This document shows positions 61,848 through 64,000 of a DNA stretch of 64,000 nucleotides, piece after piece. This DNA is from an uncultured Shimia sp. (GTDB taxonomy: Bacteria > Pseudomonadota > Alphaproteobacteria > Rhodobacterales > Rhodobacteraceae): assembly GCF_947498095.1 (NCBI RefSeq), contig NZ_CANMJE010000002.1, positions 310,001 to 374,000 on the forward strand. Direction: 5' to 3'. Position 1 is the first letter of the stretch. Every line of letters begins with the position of its first letter. The notes under the pieces were generated by a model, which was not told where the DNA came from, did not search any database, and was given only the letters and a program-made list of their open reading frames with translations. Position numbers and translations under genes: made by a program.

Positions 61848-62582
61848 TTAAATCTTACGGCGACGTCTACCAGCAAAACCAAGCCCGCCTAGTGCGCCCA
61901 AGAGCAGCAGTCCCGCTGCGGGAATTGGAACAGTGGCAACCGTAATAGGATTACATCCGCTGTTCGCACCTGTGACACTCTCATTCGCTCCCACACAATC
62001 GATGCGAACACTGCCGTTTCTACCATAGACAATTTCCCCATTTGCAAGAGTGTTTCCGGTCCAGTCAACTGAGATTAGATTGTTCCAGCTATCACCAAAA
62101 TCGACCCAATAGCCCGATTGCTTCTTGATTTGCGTGTTGTTCGTCTCTCCCCCGTGCAGCTTTGCAACACTTGTGGTGGCGTCAGTCAAGACCGTTCCTA
62201 GCAGGTCGTCCAAGAAAAACGTCGCAGAGATCTTTGTTGCATCCGCAAACGTGCCAATGACAGTCAACACATTGTCACCGTGCGGAGTATTACCTAGCAG
62301 CGAAAAGTAGAAGAAATCCAAATTGAAAGGATCAGGAGTAGCGTCTGCTACTGGTGCATCGTAGGTCATGGTAGTGACCTCACCCTGCGTTATCTCCTGA
62401 AGGCACCGCCCGCCCCAACATTTTGTGTCATTGGATGTCTTTACTGGTGAGAAGATAAAATCATTCTCCACCCATGGGTCCGGGTTTCCATTTGCACCAT
62501 CGAAATTCATCACAGCTGCATTTGCAGACGGCACGGCTATTACACCCAAAATCAAGGCAAATAGTGCATTTCTAACTCTCAT
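61848..62582 (-). CDS. Exported protein with VPLPA/PEP-CTERM sorting signal
   Basis: A 244-residue protein with an N-terminal signal (residues 1-22) and a C-terminal tripartite signal: VPIPAAGLLLLG near residue 212, a hydrophobic helix and a final RRRRKI cluster. That form resembles the VPLPA variant of PEP-CTERM, in which an exosortase cuts and anchors the protein. The centre has no known domain. ATG 62582 follows GGGGAG. Upstream are half-site repeats at 62614-62646. Confidence 0.8.
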   Translation of the reverse strand: MRVRNALFALILGVIAVPSANAAVMNFDGANGNPDPWVENDFIFSPVKTSNDTKCWGGRCLQEITQGEVTTMTYDAPVADATPDPFNLDFFYFSLLGNTPHGDNVLTVIGTFADATKISATFFLDDLLGTVLTDATTSVAKLHGGETNNTQIKKQSGYWVDFGDSWNNLISVDWTGNTLANGEIVYGRNGSVRIDCVGANESVTGANSGCNPITVATVPIPAAGLLLLGALGGLGFAGRRRRKI

Positions 62583-62613
62583 AACAATCTCCCCCTGTAC
62601 ACTTCAAAATGAC

Positions 62614-62646
62614 TTTGGGTATTCTCAGCCCAAAATGAAATTTGGG
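62614..62646. promoter_or_regulatory. TTTGGG/CCCAAA half-sites upstream of the CTERM gene
   Basis: TTTGGG (62614-62619), CCCAAA (62629-62634) and TTTGGG (62641-62646) form overlapping inverted repeats with spacers of 9 and 6 bases, 32-64 bases before the ATG of the minus-strand gene. Candidate operator. Confidence 0.45.
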
Positions 62647-62857
62647 CAAGATTGCCACAAAATTGACGCAATTGCAATAATCGAAACACAAGCTCAAGCT
62701 TTCCGTGCATGCCTTTTTGGCTTAGTCAGAATTCATTTTTGGCTCATCTGAAACAATGACCTGCTAAATCACCTCATTGGAGTGATAGGGGAAACGATAC
62801 TCGAAGACCCGCACCACGACACTGTCCGCATAACGGCCTTGGCCCATCTTGCTGCGA

Positions 62858-63185
62858 ATGGTTGAGATCGAAAAATATAACGACTAGCGATCAGGCGAAG
62901 TTGGATGCCAAGGTTGGTGCAATTGAAGGGATTGCTGGGAGCCTACCCCCGGACTGGCTGAAGAAGTACAAGACTACCGACTTGAATGAATTGAAGGTCA
63001 GGGGGGATCACAAGCAGCTCCGCCCTTTATGTGTAGTGCTGCCCGAGCGGCGCATAGTTTTGTTGGTCGGCGCTGTTGAGAAGGGTGGGAAGATTAATAG
63101 GGGAGACCTAAAAAGTGGAAAGAATGCGGCAGATGAGTTGGAAAATGGCCTCGGAACGACAATGGGTTACTGGGAAGATACGTAG
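62858..63185 (+). pseudogene. RelE-like toxin gene, probably frameshifted
   Basis: The ATG at 62858 reads MVEIEKYND then stops at TAG 62885-62887, while the frame opening at TTG 62862 continues as SDQAKLDAKVGAIEGIAGSL and ends with LPERRIVLLVGAVEKGGKI and a C-terminal MGYWEDT. The joined sequence resembles RelE/HigB-type toxins. A one-base shift near the A run at 62871 could separate the two. A partner antitoxin is not clear. Confidence 0.45.
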
Positions 63186-63188
63186 GCT

Positions 63189-63962
63189 TTGGAGCCGGCT
63201 TTCCTCAAAGGCTTAAAGCTGGCGAAGAAAGCTGATAAACGCTTCAATGAGGATCTCAGAAAGCCCCGTTTCAACAAACCTATAGATGCCCGTCAACTTT
63301 TGCCACAAATGCTGGAAAAATCAAAACTCGGCGAGACAGAGTTTGTCGAATGCGGGCTAGAAGCTGACGCCATCTACGAACGGATCGCGAATTCAATTCC
63401 GCGAGATTCTTTCTTCCGAAAAGAGCATTTCGACGCGCTAAGGGATTTGTGTTTACCCATTCTAGCTGAAATGTGCCGAGACCGAAGGCTCAAAGCTGCT
63501 TTGGAAGTACCTCTCACTAAAGAACAGTTGGCGCAGCTAAGAAAGCTGGTTTCTCAAGGCGAAGAACAACAAGCCACTTTGCAGGAAATATTGGAACGAG
63601 TGGGAAGCCTAGAGAATGCTGTGGCGGACTCACACACGCTATCACTAGACGAACATAAAGCTTTAACGAAACTCTTTGGCTCTAGAAATATTGAAACCAA
63701 GGAAGAGATTGTTAGCTTTCTGACCGTCAAAGCTCGTCAGTTTTCCAGCCTCAAATCTGAACTTGACGACTTGAAGGGGGCCAGCGAGAGAATTGGCAAT
63801 ATCCACTCAGCTGCATTGGCGAAATTGAGACAGTTGGACTTGGAAGCAGCCGAGGCGCTAATTTCCAATGCAAAGGATGTTAAAAGGGAGAATGTTCTAG
63901 CGCCAGCAATTCTACAAAACGCTCAATTGTTGTTGACCGAAGCTAGAATTGCATTGTTTTAG
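63189..63962 (+). CDS. Partial TPR-type protein interrupted by TAG
   Basis: The frame opens with TTG 63189 directly after the TAG that ends the toxin frame (same reading frame) and runs to TAG 63960-63962. It contains coiled-coil parts (LRKLVSQGEEQQATLQEILE and SLKSELDDLKGASERI) and helical ALAKLRQLDLEAAEALISNA, like N-terminal parts of TPR proteins. After the TAG, GDVESAYRTLSV continues in frame to the window edge. It has no clear start with ribosome site. Likely an interrupted gene. Confidence 0.5.
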   Translation: MEPAFLKGLKLAKKADKRFNEDLRKPRFNKPIDARQLLPQMLEKSKLGETEFVECGLEADAIYERIANSIPRDSFFRKEHFDALRDLCLPILAEMCRDRRLKAALEVPLTKEQLAQLRKLVSQGEEQQATLQEILERVGSLENAVADSHTLSLDEHKALTKLFGSRNIETKEEIVSFLTVKARQFSSLKSELDDLKGASERIGNIHSAALAKLRQLDLEAAEALISNAKDVKRENVLAPAILQNAQLLLTEARIALF

Positions 63963-64000
63963 GGGGACGTTGAAAGTGCCTACAGAACACTTTCTGTCGC

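Overview
The window is a chromosomal stretch from an alphaproteobacterium of the Roseobacter group (Rhodobacteraceae). This is inferred from protein character: an LPS-exporting type of cell envelope gene set, a form II CO-dehydrogenase-like operon, TRAP dicarboxylate transport, APS-type CysH, and a VPLPA/PEP-CTERM sorting signal. The gene order (cvpA-radA, alr-mlaEF, dnaB next to pyrE-pyrC, infC, tpiA, tgt, lon, HU) is also ordinary core chromosome of such bacteria. No rRNA, CRISPR array or complete mobile element is visible.

Layout. 1-6.8 kb: minus-strand housekeeping genes (cvpA, radA, paraquat-inducible A-like, a small membrane protein, mlaF, mlaE, alr, a 2-oxoglutarate/isopenicillin-N-synthase-type oxygenase). 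6.9-11.9 kb: a FosA-type glutathione transferase overlapping dnaB, then pyrE, pyrC and an alpha/beta-hydrolase-like protein. 12.0-22.5 kb: a molybdenum hydroxylase cluster with MoxR ATPase (CoxD-like), VWA protein (CoxE-like), XdhC/CoxF-like, a molybdopterin-binding protein, coxS, two tandem small secreted paralogues, coxL (form II motif) and coxM. 22.6-26.3 kb: a frameshifted membrane gene, a methyltransferase, infC with an ATA start, an Ala/Glu/Thr low-complexity protein and a YcaQ/AlkX-like glycosylase.

26.3-32.1 kb: a catabolic operon (AA_synth protein, alpha/beta hydrolase, flavin reductase, luciferase-like monooxygenase, aldehyde dehydrogenase) divergent from a LysR regulator across a palindromic LysR box. 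32.1-37.7 kb: ferredoxin-NADP reductase and the assimilatory sulfate operon (cysG/cobA, DUF2849, cysI, cysH, DUF934), divergent from an Lrp/AsnC regulator. 37.8-41.3 kb: an M20 amidohydrolase with a creatinase-like M24 protein, then a cytochrome P450. 41.4-47.9 kb: dctB-dctD and dctP-dctQ-dctM, with two GTGCG/CGCAC palindromes 33 bp apart in front of dctP. 48-55.8 kb: small envelope proteins, tpiA, an A-type Fe-S carrier, GlpQ-like phosphodiesterase, SufT-like protein, NfeD/SPFH pair, an MFS transporter and tgt. 56-59.1 kb: lon and an HU-like protein with a basic N-terminal tail, followed by a degenerate tRNA-like sequence.

59.1-64 kb: a MaoC-like hydratase and tRNA-Val(TAC), immediately followed by a broken tyrosine recombinase and a decayed island (PEP-CTERM protein, RelE-like toxin remnant, interrupted TPR-type protein). 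Most genes before 59 kb look intact and translationally coupled; the damage is concentrated after the tRNA. The most promising leads are the tandem secreted pair inside the cox operon, the DctD that has lost the sigma-54 contact loop yet keeps paired operators, the operator palindromes in the lrp/cys and LysR regions, and the tRNA-like sequence behind the HU gene.
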